17,571 nucleotides of DNA, from NCBI GenBank assembly GCA_937871685.1, contig CALMOL010000250.1:1-17571 (forward strand), written 5' to 3'. The position numbers and the translations under genes were made by a program. The stretch's first letter is position 1. Each line of letters starts with the position of its first letter. Below, piece by piece: positions 1 to 6,199 of the stretch. This stretch comes from an uncultured Verrucomicrobiota bacterium (lineage in GTDB: Bacteria > Verrucomicrobiota > Verrucomicrobiia > Chthoniobacterales > SZAS-18). The notes under the pieces are model-generated. The model did no database searches, had not been told where the DNA came from, and saw only the letters and a list, made by a program, of their open reading frames with translations.

Positions 1-168
1 GCGCTGGCGCTCGTCGGCCTGGTGCTTGGCAATGAAGTAGGCGGCGGTGCCGGCCAGCACCCCGGTGGTGGCGCCGCTCTCTTCGGGGGGCATGCCGGCG
101 CAGCCGGTGAAGAGCATGGCCGCGGCGGTGGTCGCGGAGGAAAGACGGAGGAGGCGGGGATTCATCAT
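1..168 (-). CDS. Small lipoprotein with glycine-rich segment (partial, 3' end outside window)
   Basis: The frame starts with ATG ATG at 168-163 on the minus strand and stays open to the window edge, giving 56 residues with no stop. Residues 1-22 form a signal peptide with an Arg-containing start and an Ala-rich core. It ends in the lipobox L-F-T-G-C, so Cys23 should be lipidated and the protein anchored in an envelope membrane. The following stretch (GATTGVLAGTAAY, about residues 32-44) is Gly/Ala/Thr-rich, as in glycine-zipper lipoproteins, but too little is visible to assign a family. No Shine-Dalgarno motif precedes the start. The gene is divergent from the DUF4388 gene at 446. The second ATG could equally be the start. 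The lipoprotein call is firm; the function is unknown. Confidence 0.75.
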   Translation of the reverse strand, partial: MMNPRLLRLSSATTAAAMLFTGCAGMPPEESGATTGVLAGTAAYFIAKHQADERQR

Positions 169-445
169 GGGAAGGAAACGATGCGATGGGGATACGGCGT
201 GAGCCGGAAAGCGGATGCTAGGACCATCCCAGCCCAGGCGGCAAGCCTAATTTCTGCGGGCGCCGACCGCTCCTTGCGGCGGGCCTCGGCCAGGGAGGCA
301 CGACGGAAAGCGATTGACACTTTGCAACAAAGCGGACCACCGTCCCCGCGCCGGTGACCGGGCCTCGGCGGCAGCCTTGTCTCCGGAGGCCGGTGGCGCC
401 CCAGGATGTCCAGGGCCGCCTCTCCCCCCGCGCGCGAACTCCCCC
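169..445. other. Divergent intergenic region between lipoprotein and DUF4388 gene
   Basis: This 277-bp gap separates two divergent starts, so it must hold promoters for both. A TTGACA word lies at 314-319. It is followed by a short perfect inverted repeat CTTTG-CAA-CAAAG at 320-332. No convincing -10 box sits 16-18 bp downstream of TTGACA, so a sigma-70 promoter is not claimed. I see no RNA gene, and no coding frame with a recognisable product. The in-frame upstream extension of the 446 gene back to a TTG at 314 is Pro/Arg/Ala-rich and looks non-coding. Confidence 0.4.
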
Positions 446-1825
446 ATGCCCGTCGCCGGTCAATTTCGAGACTTCCCGTTGGCCGATGCGGTCAATGCGG
501 TCCGGCATGCCACGGGCACGCTCCGGCTCTTCTCGCTGCCAGGCGTGGGGCAGATCGAGCTGGACCTCCACGAGGGCGTGATCATCGCCTGTCGCTCGGG
601 CCTCGTGGGCGAGGAGGTGGCAGGCCGCGCTGATGCCATCGCGGAAAAATTGCTCATCGCTCACGGCGCTTCGGGGGGCGAGTGGTCCTTCCACCCGGCC
701 GCCGCGCCGGCGCGGCCGCGCTGCCACGTTCCGCTCGACGCCGCCATGCTGGAGATGCTTTCGCGGGCGGACGAGATCACGGCCGCGGCGGAGACGTTTC
801 GCCCGCCAAGCTTCTGCCTGCGCTGGAAGGGCAGCGGCGCGGGCGGCCTGCCGGAGGACCTCCAGGAATTCATCACCCGCGCGCGACCGGCGCTGTCCGG
901 GGCCTTCGGCGCGCGCGCCTCCACGCTGGCCGAGGATTTGGGGCTGGCCGTCGGGCGCACGCAGTATTTTCTCGCGCGGCTGGAGCAGGCCGGCTGGATC
1001 GAGCCGGCGGTCGCGGCGCCGGGGCAGGGCGGACCGAGGATCACCACGCGCTTCCAATCCGGGCCGGCGCACATGAAATGGTTCTACCGCGAGGGCACCG
1101 AGGAGATCGGGCCGGTGGGCGAGGAAGTCATCATCCGGCGCATCGAGCAGGGGCTGCAAATGCCACAGGAACCTGTCTGGTGCCAGGGTCTCGCGCGCTG
1201 GGCTCCCTACGAGGAAATCAAGTCGCGTGAGTCGCTCCAATTGGCGCGCCAGCCCTCCGCGATCGTCCAGCTGCCGGCTGGCGCGCCCGCCCTGGCCGCG
1301 TGCGCGCTGTGCGGCGGGAAGTTTCCCCCGGCGCAGCTCCGGCAAGTGGGCGGGGAATGGCTGTGCGCGGCGTGTCGCGAACAAGTCTTTCCCGGCTCCG
1401 TGCCCGAGGGGGAGCGCATGCTGGCGGCCTTGGCTGAGCCTGCCCCACGCGGGCGGCGCCTGGTCGCGTGGATGCTTGATGCCGCGCTTTTCCTCCTCCT
1501 CGCGGAGAATGTCCGCATCCTGCTGTCGGAGCGCGGCGCGCCCGGCGTGGGTGACCCTTGGACGCTTCTCGGGATGGCGTTGCTGGGCTACGTCGCGTGG
1601 CACGCCGCGTTTATCTCCCTCGCGAGCGCTACCCCGGGCAAGTGGGCGCTCGGCCTGCGCGTCGCCCGCCGGAGCGACCCGCGCTATGGGCCAGGATTCC
1701 TCGCCGCGCTGGGGCGCGCCTTCGGATCGCTGGTGCCCTTCGGAGCCGCGCCGCTCCTTTTTTCCAGCGAGCACGACACCATCCACGACCGCCTCGCCGC
1801 CACGCGCGTGGTTCTCGACCGCTGA
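446..1825 (+). CDS. DUF4388 / winged-helix / GYF_2 / zinc-ribbon / RDD multidomain membrane protein
   Basis: The protein has 459 residues from the ATG at 446, where similarity to the N-terminal domain begins at once. Residues 1-85 look like DUF4388 (PATAN-like): GQFRDFPLADAVNAVR, then TGTLRL and a beta segment ending in GEWSFHP. Residues about 135-190 look like a small winged-helix (LAEDLGLAVGRTQYFLARLEQAGWIE). Residues 210-258 are a GYF_2 domain (MKWFYREG, IGPV, W-x-P at 252-254). C286, C289, C307 and C310 form a CxxC/CxxC zinc ribbon. Residues 336-459 are an RDD domain with R338, D345, TPGKWALGLRV and HDRLAATRVV, including about three membrane segments. DUF4388 proteins often act in bacterial signalling; GYF_2 and RDD suggest a membrane adaptor or transporter. 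No substrate can be named. It is followed 19 bp later by a small membrane-protein gene, likely in one operon. Confidence 0.8.
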   Translation: MPVAGQFRDFPLADAVNAVRHATGTLRLFSLPGVGQIELDLHEGVIIACRSGLVGEEVAGRADAIAEKLLIAHGASGGEWSFHPAAAPARPRCHVPLDAAMLEMLSRADEITAAAETFRPPSFCLRWKGSGAGGLPEDLQEFITRARPALSGAFGARASTLAEDLGLAVGRTQYFLARLEQAGWIEPAVAAPGQGGPRITTRFQSGPAHMKWFYREGTEEIGPVGEEVIIRRIEQGLQMPQEPVWCQGLARWAPYEEIKSRESLQLARQPSAIVQLPAGAPALAACALCGGKFPPAQLRQVGGEWLCAACREQVFPGSVPEGERMLAALAEPAPRGRRLVAWMLDAALFLLLAENVRILLSERGAPGVGDPWTLLGMALLGYVAWHAAFISLASATPGKWALGLRVARRSDPRYGPGFLAALGRAFGSLVPFGAAPLLFSSEHDTIHDRLAATRVVLDR

Positions 1826-1844
1826 ATTCGCTGCCGCCCTTTCC

Positions 1845-2480
1845 GTGACCGTGACCACCAGTCCCCTCCGCCGTCTCGGTTTCGTCGCCCGCTGGGCGCT
1901 GCTGCTGCCCGTGATCGCCCTGCTCGCATGGCACGCTGGCGCCTGGCACTGGGAGCGCGGCGTGGAGCGGCTGCTCGCCCTCACCGACCCCGAGCCGACC
2001 TTCACGGCCGTGCCATCGCCCTCGAAGGATGAGCAGGTCGTGCTGCAAAAACGCTGGGAAGCCTTTCTCAAAGCCAAGCCGGCGGCCGAGCCGGAGATCG
2101 CGCTGGAAGCCGCGGACTTGGCCGCGCTCTTTCGCGCGCGCACCCCGCTGGCCCGTTTTTTCGACGTGCGGCCGGAGAACGGCGTGCTCGCCGTCACCTG
2201 CGCTGCGCCCCTCGGAGAGGCGCCGCTGGTCGGCCGGCGGCTCGCGGGCCGCTTCCTTACGCTACGCGGCATCCTGCTGCCTACGGTGCAAAACGGACGC
2301 CTCGGCCTCGAGTTGCGCGATCTGCGCTTCCGCGGCGAGCCGGTGACCGGCGTGTGGCGCGCCCGGCTGGAAAAGGCCGCGCGCGATTGGCTCGCGTCCG
2401 CCGCCGCCGCGGAGCCGGGATGGTCCGCCAACTACCGTTCCGCGCAGGTCACAGGCCGCGCCCTGGTGCTGAAGCGCTGA
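1845..2480 (+). CDS. Hypothetical single-pass membrane-anchored protein
   Basis: I do not recognise this gene family. A GTG at 1845, 19 bp after the upstream stop, gives 211 residues; a second in-frame GTG at 1851 is equally possible, and the frame upstream of it overlaps the real RDD coding region. Residues about 14-30 form one hydrophobic segment after an Arg-rich start, so the rest should be extracytoplasmic. Residues 60-105 are helical (KDEQVVLQKRWEAFLKA, then DLAALFRARTPLARFF). About 112-168 alternates as beta strands (GVLAVTCAAPLG, GRFLTLRGILLP, GRLGLELRDLRFRG), and a final helix holds WRARLEKAARDWLA. The layout recalls DUF2140/YpmS-type proteins, but only loosely. Its position suggests it works with the RDD protein. 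It converges on the VOC gene with a 19-bp gap. Confidence 0.7.
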   Translation: MTVTTSPLRRLGFVARWALLLPVIALLAWHAGAWHWERGVERLLALTDPEPTFTAVPSPSKDEQVVLQKRWEAFLKAKPAAEPEIALEAADLAALFRARTPLARFFDVRPENGVLAVTCAAPLGEAPLVGRRLAGRFLTLRGILLPTVQNGRLGLELRDLRFRGEPVTGVWRARLEKAARDWLASAAAAEPGWSANYRSAQVTGRALVLKR

Positions 2481-2499
2481 AGGAGGAGCGGGGAGCATA

Positions 2500-2922
2500 T
2501 CATTCGCCCACCGGCGGCCCGAGGCGCACACCGGCTTTCTGCACCTCGCGGTAGGGCAAGAGCCAGACCAGCGACTCGTCGTGGAGATCCACCACTTGGA
2601 TGCGGTTGCCCCACGGGTCGCGGAAGTCGCAGCGGAATGGTGGGATCAGCTTGATCTTGTATTTCTTGGTGAGCTTCTCGCGCACCTCCGCGAGTTGGTT
2701 CTCATCGCGCACCATGAGGCCGAAATGGCGGTGGTGGTCCTTCCGTGGCTTGTCCACCTCGAACATCGCCAGGAACTGGTGCGCACCAACCTTGAAGAAG
2801 GCGTCGCCTTCTCCCTCATCCATCTTTTCCAAGCCAAACACGTCCCGGTAGAACGCGACGGCCTCGTCGATGTCGCCCACTTCTAGAGCGACGTGGTTGA
2901 TGCCATAGACTTGAACGCTCAT
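2500..2922 (-). CDS. VOC (glyoxalase/bleomycin-resistance fold) family protein
   Basis: The 140-residue protein is a full-length single VOC protein with two beta-alpha-beta-beta-beta modules. The first opens with GINHVALEVGDIDEAVAFYRDVFGL (residues 7-31). The second runs from about HFGLMVRDENQLAEVREKL (66-84) to FRDPWGNRIQVVDL (100-113). Likely metal ligands are H10, E55 and H66. The fourth position, usually Glu after the DPxGN turn, is Q109 here, with D112 nearby. VOC enzymes include lyases, dioxygenases and resistance proteins; the substrate cannot be read from the sequence. Its ATG overlaps the stop of the upstream ADP-ribosylglycohydrolase-like gene as ATGA, so the two are probably translationally coupled. 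No Shine-Dalgarno motif is present, which supports coupling. Confidence 0.88.
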   Translation of the reverse strand: MSVQVYGINHVALEVGDIDEAVAFYRDVFGLEKMDEGEGDAFFKVGAHQFLAMFEVDKPRKDHHRHFGLMVRDENQLAEVREKLTKKYKIKLIPPFRCDFRDPWGNRIQVVDLHDESLVWLLPYREVQKAGVRLGPPVGE

Positions 2923-4028
2923 GAGAAGATGGGGTTGGAAGTTGATAGCGGATCGTTCCCAGCCGCCGACGCGCCGACTTTTTCGGCGAGGCGCACGATC
3001 TCATCGCCGTCGTTCAGCCCCTCGATCAGGCGCGCCGGGATGCGTTCTAGGCCAACCATCGCGCCGACGAGCGCGCCCGCCAGGCAGGCGCGGGACATGT
3101 TCTGCCCGCCGCCGTTGATCGCGTGAAGCACGGCGGACTCGAAATCGTCCGGGAAGCGCGCCGCGAGGTAACACGCGCCCGGAATCACGAAGCCCACCTG
3201 GCACGACATGCCATACACGAGCGACACCTTCCACGCCGGCTCGACGCGGATCGTCTCGTCGCGCGCGGCCTGGACGATCCAGGACGGGAGCAGCAGCGCG
3301 TCCGGCGAGGCGAAGCCGAAGGAATCCTCGCCCTTGGCGCGCTTGCTCGCGGCAAGGGAGGTCTCGGCGGTGAACGGGATCGCGCCCTCCTCGACGAGCT
3401 TCATCATGCGGTCCGAGATCTCCTCGTCGAGCTTCTCGCCGCGCACGAGCGCCGCGACGACGCACGCGAAGGCCACGGAATGCTGGAGCACGAGCGAGTC
3501 GTTCTGCGTGAGCCGGGAATGCGCGAAGGCGTGCCGCGCGGTCGCTTCGGGATCGGCCGCGAAGCGTGCCGCGAGCAGCACGCTCCGCTCGGCGGCCTCG
3601 GTGGTGTCAGCGTTGCCGGCGGCCTTGCCCCAGGGCTTGCCGTGCTTGGTGCGCGCCTCCCAGACCTGGCGAATGGAGTGGTTCGTGTAGCCGCCGGGGC
3701 CGTGGAAGGGGGAGCCGTCGAGCCGCGAGAACAGTTCCTCGTCGAGCCGACGCGTGAAATCTTCCTCGACGTAGCGGCCGTGCTCGGCCAGCGAGCGCAG
3801 CAGCATCAGCATGATCCGGCCGGACTGCGAGAGGTCCCCCGCCGCGCAGTCCGCGTGGTATTTCCGCTCTTCCCGCGGCGCGGTGTAGCCATCGATCCAA
3901 TCGCCGTAGTCGCGTCGCTGCTCGTCGAGGTCGTAATACCAATGCGGCCCGACGCCAAGCGCGTCGCCAATGAACGCGCCGACGATGGCGCCGGCGGCGC
4001 GATCCGAGAGAGAAGGAGAGGCAGGCAC
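2919..4028 (-). CDS. ADP-ribosylglycohydrolase-fold protein, J1-crystallin/SelJ-like
   Basis: From the GTG at 4028 the protein has 369 residues; TTG at 4031 is an alternative. Upstream ATGs at 4151 and 4244 would pull an inverted repeat and the TetR promoter into the gene, so I rejected them. The N terminus (DRAAGAIVGAFIGDALG, residues 9-25) is the classical ADPRG opening. It is followed by PHWYYD (28-33), as in the jellyfish J1-crystallin/selenoprotein J branch. Canonical enzymes bind two Mg ions through an early DDT motif and a late DxDT motif. Here the matching places read GDLSQSGRIM (64-73) and GGGQNMSRA (306-314), so the usual acidic ligands are missing. It may therefore bind ADP-ribose or another nucleotide sugar without hydrolysing it, or use other residues. 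It is the first gene of a two-gene operon with the VOC protein. Confidence 0.8.
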   Translation of the reverse strand: MPASPSLSDRAAGAIVGAFIGDALGVGPHWYYDLDEQRRDYGDWIDGYTAPREERKYHADCAAGDLSQSGRIMLMLLRSLAEHGRYVEEDFTRRLDEELFSRLDGSPFHGPGGYTNHSIRQVWEARTKHGKPWGKAAGNADTTEAAERSVLLAARFAADPEATARHAFAHSRLTQNDSLVLQHSVAFACVVAALVRGEKLDEEISDRMMKLVEEGAIPFTAETSLAASKRAKGEDSFGFASPDALLLPSWIVQAARDETIRVEPAWKVSLVYGMSCQVGFVIPGACYLAARFPDDFESAVLHAINGGGQNMSRACLAGALVGAMVGLERIPARLIEGLNDGDEIVRLAEKVGASAAGNDPLSTSNPIFS

Positions 4029-4069
4029 CAAGGCAGGATCGAAGCCCGGCGGGGCGGTGGAGGTGGGGA

Positions 4070-4168
4070 ACCGAGAGGGTAGAAGATGGCAGGGACTTTT
4101 CTCACGTTGGGGGTGCACCCAGCGCGAGGAGTGCTCCTTGCCATCCTCCATCTTCCATCCTCTCGGTC
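4070..4168. repeat. Imperfect inverted repeat in divergent intergenic gap
   Basis: The left arm begins ACCGAGAGGGTAGAAGATGG at 4070. The right arm (4139-4168), read on the other strand, begins ACCGAGAGGATGGAAGATGG at 4167. The arms match over ACCGAGAGG and GAAGATGG. A perfect 10-bp palindrome GGGTGCACCC sits between them at 4111-4120. The element lies between the ADPRG-like gene and tetR, upstream of the TetR operator. It looks like a dispersed intergenic palindrome rather than part of a gene. Whether it also acts as a transcriptional insulator is not known. Confidence 0.6.
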
Positions 4169-4185
4169 CTTCCCTTCCGAATTTT

Positions 4186-4202
4186 ATTGACGCTTCGTCA
4201 AT
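4186..4202. promoter_or_regulatory. Operator palindrome O1 upstream of tetR
   Basis: ATTGACG-CTT-CGTCAAT is a perfect palindrome with 7-bp arms, ending 22 bp before the tetR ATG. Its core TGACGCTTCGTCA recurs with 11 of 13 bases identical at 4985-4997, before the adaptor gene. TetR regulators of RND pumps typically bind such sites next to their own gene. I infer that this is the autoregulatory operator, and that it may also affect the divergent gene at 4028. Confidence 0.75.
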
Positions 4203-4224
4203 CCCCGCCACCCTCCTCTCCGTC

Positions 4225-4965
4225 ATGCCCCCTTCCCCGGCCAAGGCCCGCGAGATCGAGCTCCGCGAGGAGACGATCCTCGGCGTGGCGCGGCAGCTCC
4301 TCCTGGACCGGGGCTACTTCGGCATGACGATGGACCGCATCGCCGAGCAGGTGGACTTCTCCAAGGGCACGCTCTACGGGCACTTCGGCTCCAAGGAGGA
4401 CGTGCTCTGCGCGCTCGCGCTGGAGAGCGAGAGGAAGCGCACCGAGTTCTTCCAGCGCGCGGCGAGGTTCGACGGCTCGCCGCGCGAGCGCATGACCGCG
4501 GTAGGCGCGGCCTACGAGCTGTATTTCCGGCTGCACCCGACTTACTTCCGATCCGAGCAGTTGATCCACTCCCAGGAGCTCCTGACCAAGATCGCGCCGG
4601 AGCGGCAGGCCGAGGTGATGCAGTGCGGCGCGAAGTGCCACGGGCTGATGACCGCCATCGTCGAGGACGCCGTGCGCCTGCGGCAGCTCGCCCTGCCGCG
4701 CACGCTCACGCCGGGCACGCTGACCTTCTTGCTGTGGAGCCTCACCTCCGGCGCGTATTCCAACCTCGGCGACCCCGAGCACCTCCGCCAGTTGGGCGTG
4801 GCCAACCCGGTCGAGGCCGTGCGGCACGCCTGCCAGACCTTCCTTGATGGCCTCGGCTGGAAGGCGCTTTCCACGCAGCACGACTACGCCAAGACCGTGC
4901 GGCAGGTGTTCTCACGCTGCTTCCCCGAGGAAATGGCGGAGGCCATCCTCATGCCGGCGGCCTGA
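4225..4965 (+). CDS. TetR/AcrR-family repressor of the adjacent RND pump
   Basis: The ATG at 4225 gives 246 residues and lies just after the operator palindrome; the frame stays open upstream but crosses that operator and the inverted repeat. Residues 13-60 are a TetR N-terminal domain: helix IELREETILGVARQLLLDRG, then the helix-turn-helix MTMDRIAEQVDFSKGTLYGHFGSKEDV, ending with the usual YxHFxSKE motif as YGHFGSKE. The C-terminal 180 residues form the variable ligand-binding and dimer domain and do not reveal the inducer. The gene starts a plus-strand operon with adaptor and RND pump genes; 43 bp separate its stop from the adaptor start, and that gap holds a second operator. Such proteins repress their own gene and the pump until a toxic ligand binds. 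Identity is firm; the target assignment is inference from the two sites. Confidence 0.92.
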   Translation: MPPSPAKAREIELREETILGVARQLLLDRGYFGMTMDRIAEQVDFSKGTLYGHFGSKEDVLCALALESERKRTEFFQRAARFDGSPRERMTAVGAAYELYFRLHPTYFRSEQLIHSQELLTKIAPERQAEVMQCGAKCHGLMTAIVEDAVRLRQLALPRTLTPGTLTFLLWSLTSGAYSNLGDPEHLRQLGVANPVEAVRHACQTFLDGLGWKALSTQHDYAKTVRQVFSRCFPEEMAEAILMPAA

Positions 4966-4984
4966 AAAAATTTTGCCCACAACC

Positions 4985-4997
4985 TGACGAATCGTCA
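4985..4997. promoter_or_regulatory. Operator palindrome O2 upstream of the RND adaptor
   Basis: TGACG-AAT-CGTCA is a perfect palindrome in the 43-bp gap between the tetR stop and the adaptor ATG, beginning 24 bp before the start. It matches the O1 core at 4188-4200 except at the two bases after TGACG. A second copy inside the operon suggests that the pump genes have their own TetR-controlled promoter. An A/T-rich stretch with AAAAAATTTTG lies just upstream (4966-4976). Confidence 0.75.
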
Positions 4998-5008
4998 AAA
5001 AATCAGCC

Positions 5009-6175
5009 ATGAAGACTTGTTTCGCCCTCCCCTTGCTTGCGGTTGTCTCTCTCCTCGCCGCGCCCGCGTGCTCGCGCCGGCCAGACGCTGCCACCGCCCG
5101 GAAAGTCACGCCGCTGCCGGCGCTCGTGGCCGAGGCGCGCGAACTGCGCCCGGCCGACTTTGCCGATGGCCCGCGCCTGCTCGGCACGATCAAGGGCGAC
5201 GTGGAAACGGTGCTTTCCTTCCGCACGGGCGGCCTCGTCGAGTGGATCGGGCCGGCGGCCGACGGCGCGAACGGCTGGCGTGAGGGCGCGCACGTGCGCC
5301 GGGGCGAGCCGCTCGCGCGCCTCGTGCAGACCGACTTCACGAGCGCGGTGGCCTCGGCCGAGGCCGCGCTGCGCCGCGAGGAGGCGGCGTGGGCGCGCAC
5401 GCAGCGGCTGCGCGAGGAGAAGGTCGTGGCCGCGTCCGACGTGGACAAGGCGCGCGCCGCGTGGGAATCCGCCGAGGCCGACCTGCACCGCGCGCGGCAG
5501 GCGCTGGCGGACTCAGTGCTGGTCGCGCCGCACGACGGCTTCGTGCTCGCGCGGGGCTTGGAGCGCGGCGAGATGGCTGCCACCGGCACGCCGGTGGTTC
5601 GCTTCGGCGACTTCCGCCGCATGACCGTGACGCTCGCGGTGCCGGACCGCTGGGTGGGCGGCTTCCGCGAGGGGATGGAAGTGCCCTTCACGGTGTCGGC
5701 GTGGGAAGGCCGCCCCTTCATGGGCCGCGTGACCGAGGTGGGCGTGGCCGCGCGCGCGAACGACCGCCTGTTCAAGGTCGAGTTGAAGGTGGACAACGCC
5801 CCGGGCGACCTGCGCTCCGGCATGACGGCGTCGGTGCCCGTGCTGAGCGGCTTCGCGCCGACGCCGGGCGAGGTGGGCCCGGCGGTGAAGCCGTTGCTCG
5901 TGCCGCTGGCCGCGCTGACCACGCGGAGCGAGCCGGGCCGGGCCGAGGCGCGGCTCATCGTCTTCGTGGCCGACGGGAGCGCGACGGCCCGCGGGCGCAT
6001 CGTCGAAACCGGCGACATCCTCGGATCAAGCATCCTCGTGACGGGCGGCGAGCTGCGCGCCGGCGACCGCTTGGTCGTCTCGGCCGCGGATGAAATTTAC
6101 GACGGCGCACCTTTGGACCCGCGCGCCGCCACGCCCGCCGCGGGCGCAGTGCCGCACGGGATCGTCCGCCGCTGA
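5009..6175 (+). CDS. RND efflux periplasmic adaptor (membrane fusion protein, HlyD/AcrA type)
   Basis: The protein has 388 residues. A signal peptide (1-20) ends in APAC, so Cys21 may be lipidated, although the lipobox is weak. Order of domains: first beta-barrel and lipoyl segments from about 58 (GTIKGDVETVLSFRTGGLVEWI and GAHVRRGEPLARL), an alpha-hairpin at about 110-168 (FTSAVASAEAALRREEAAW... ARQALADS), the second lipoyl half VLVAPHDGFVLARGLERGEM (170-189), then beta-barrel and membrane-proximal parts with GDLRSGMTASVPV (266-278). The length is usual for the family. It should link the inner-membrane pump at 6200 to an outer-membrane TolC-like channel. No such channel is encoded here, so that partner must lie elsewhere. 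The start follows operator O2, and the next gene begins 24 bp after the stop. Confidence 0.93.
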   Translation: MKTCFALPLLAVVSLLAAPACSRRPDAATARKVTPLPALVAEARELRPADFADGPRLLGTIKGDVETVLSFRTGGLVEWIGPAADGANGWREGAHVRRGEPLARLVQTDFTSAVASAEAALRREEAAWARTQRLREEKVVAASDVDKARAAWESAEADLHRARQALADSVLVAPHDGFVLARGLERGEMAATGTPVVRFGDFRRMTVTLAVPDRWVGGFREGMEVPFTVSAWEGRPFMGRVTEVGVAARANDRLFKVELKVDNAPGDLRSGMTASVPVLSGFAPTPGEVGPAVKPLLVPLAALTTRSEPGRAEARLIVFVADGSATARGRIVETGDILGSSILVTGGELRAGDRLVVSAADEIYDGAPLDPRAATPAAGAVPHGIVRR

Positions 6176-6199
6176 TTTTCACTCCGCGCCACCCGAGCG

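Noticed and set aside
218..2431. Long minus-strand open frame opposite the DUF4388 and membrane-protein genes
   Set aside because: Its translation is Arg/Ala/Gly-rich low-complexity with no domain pattern, while the plus strand carries clear GYF_2 and RDD motifs. It is an antisense shadow caused by high GC.
4029..4244. Upstream extension of the ADPRG-like gene to ATG 4151 or 4244
   Set aside because: The extension would encode the inverted repeat and the TetR operator, and ADPRG-fold proteins normally begin shortly before the GAxxGAxxGDALG segment.
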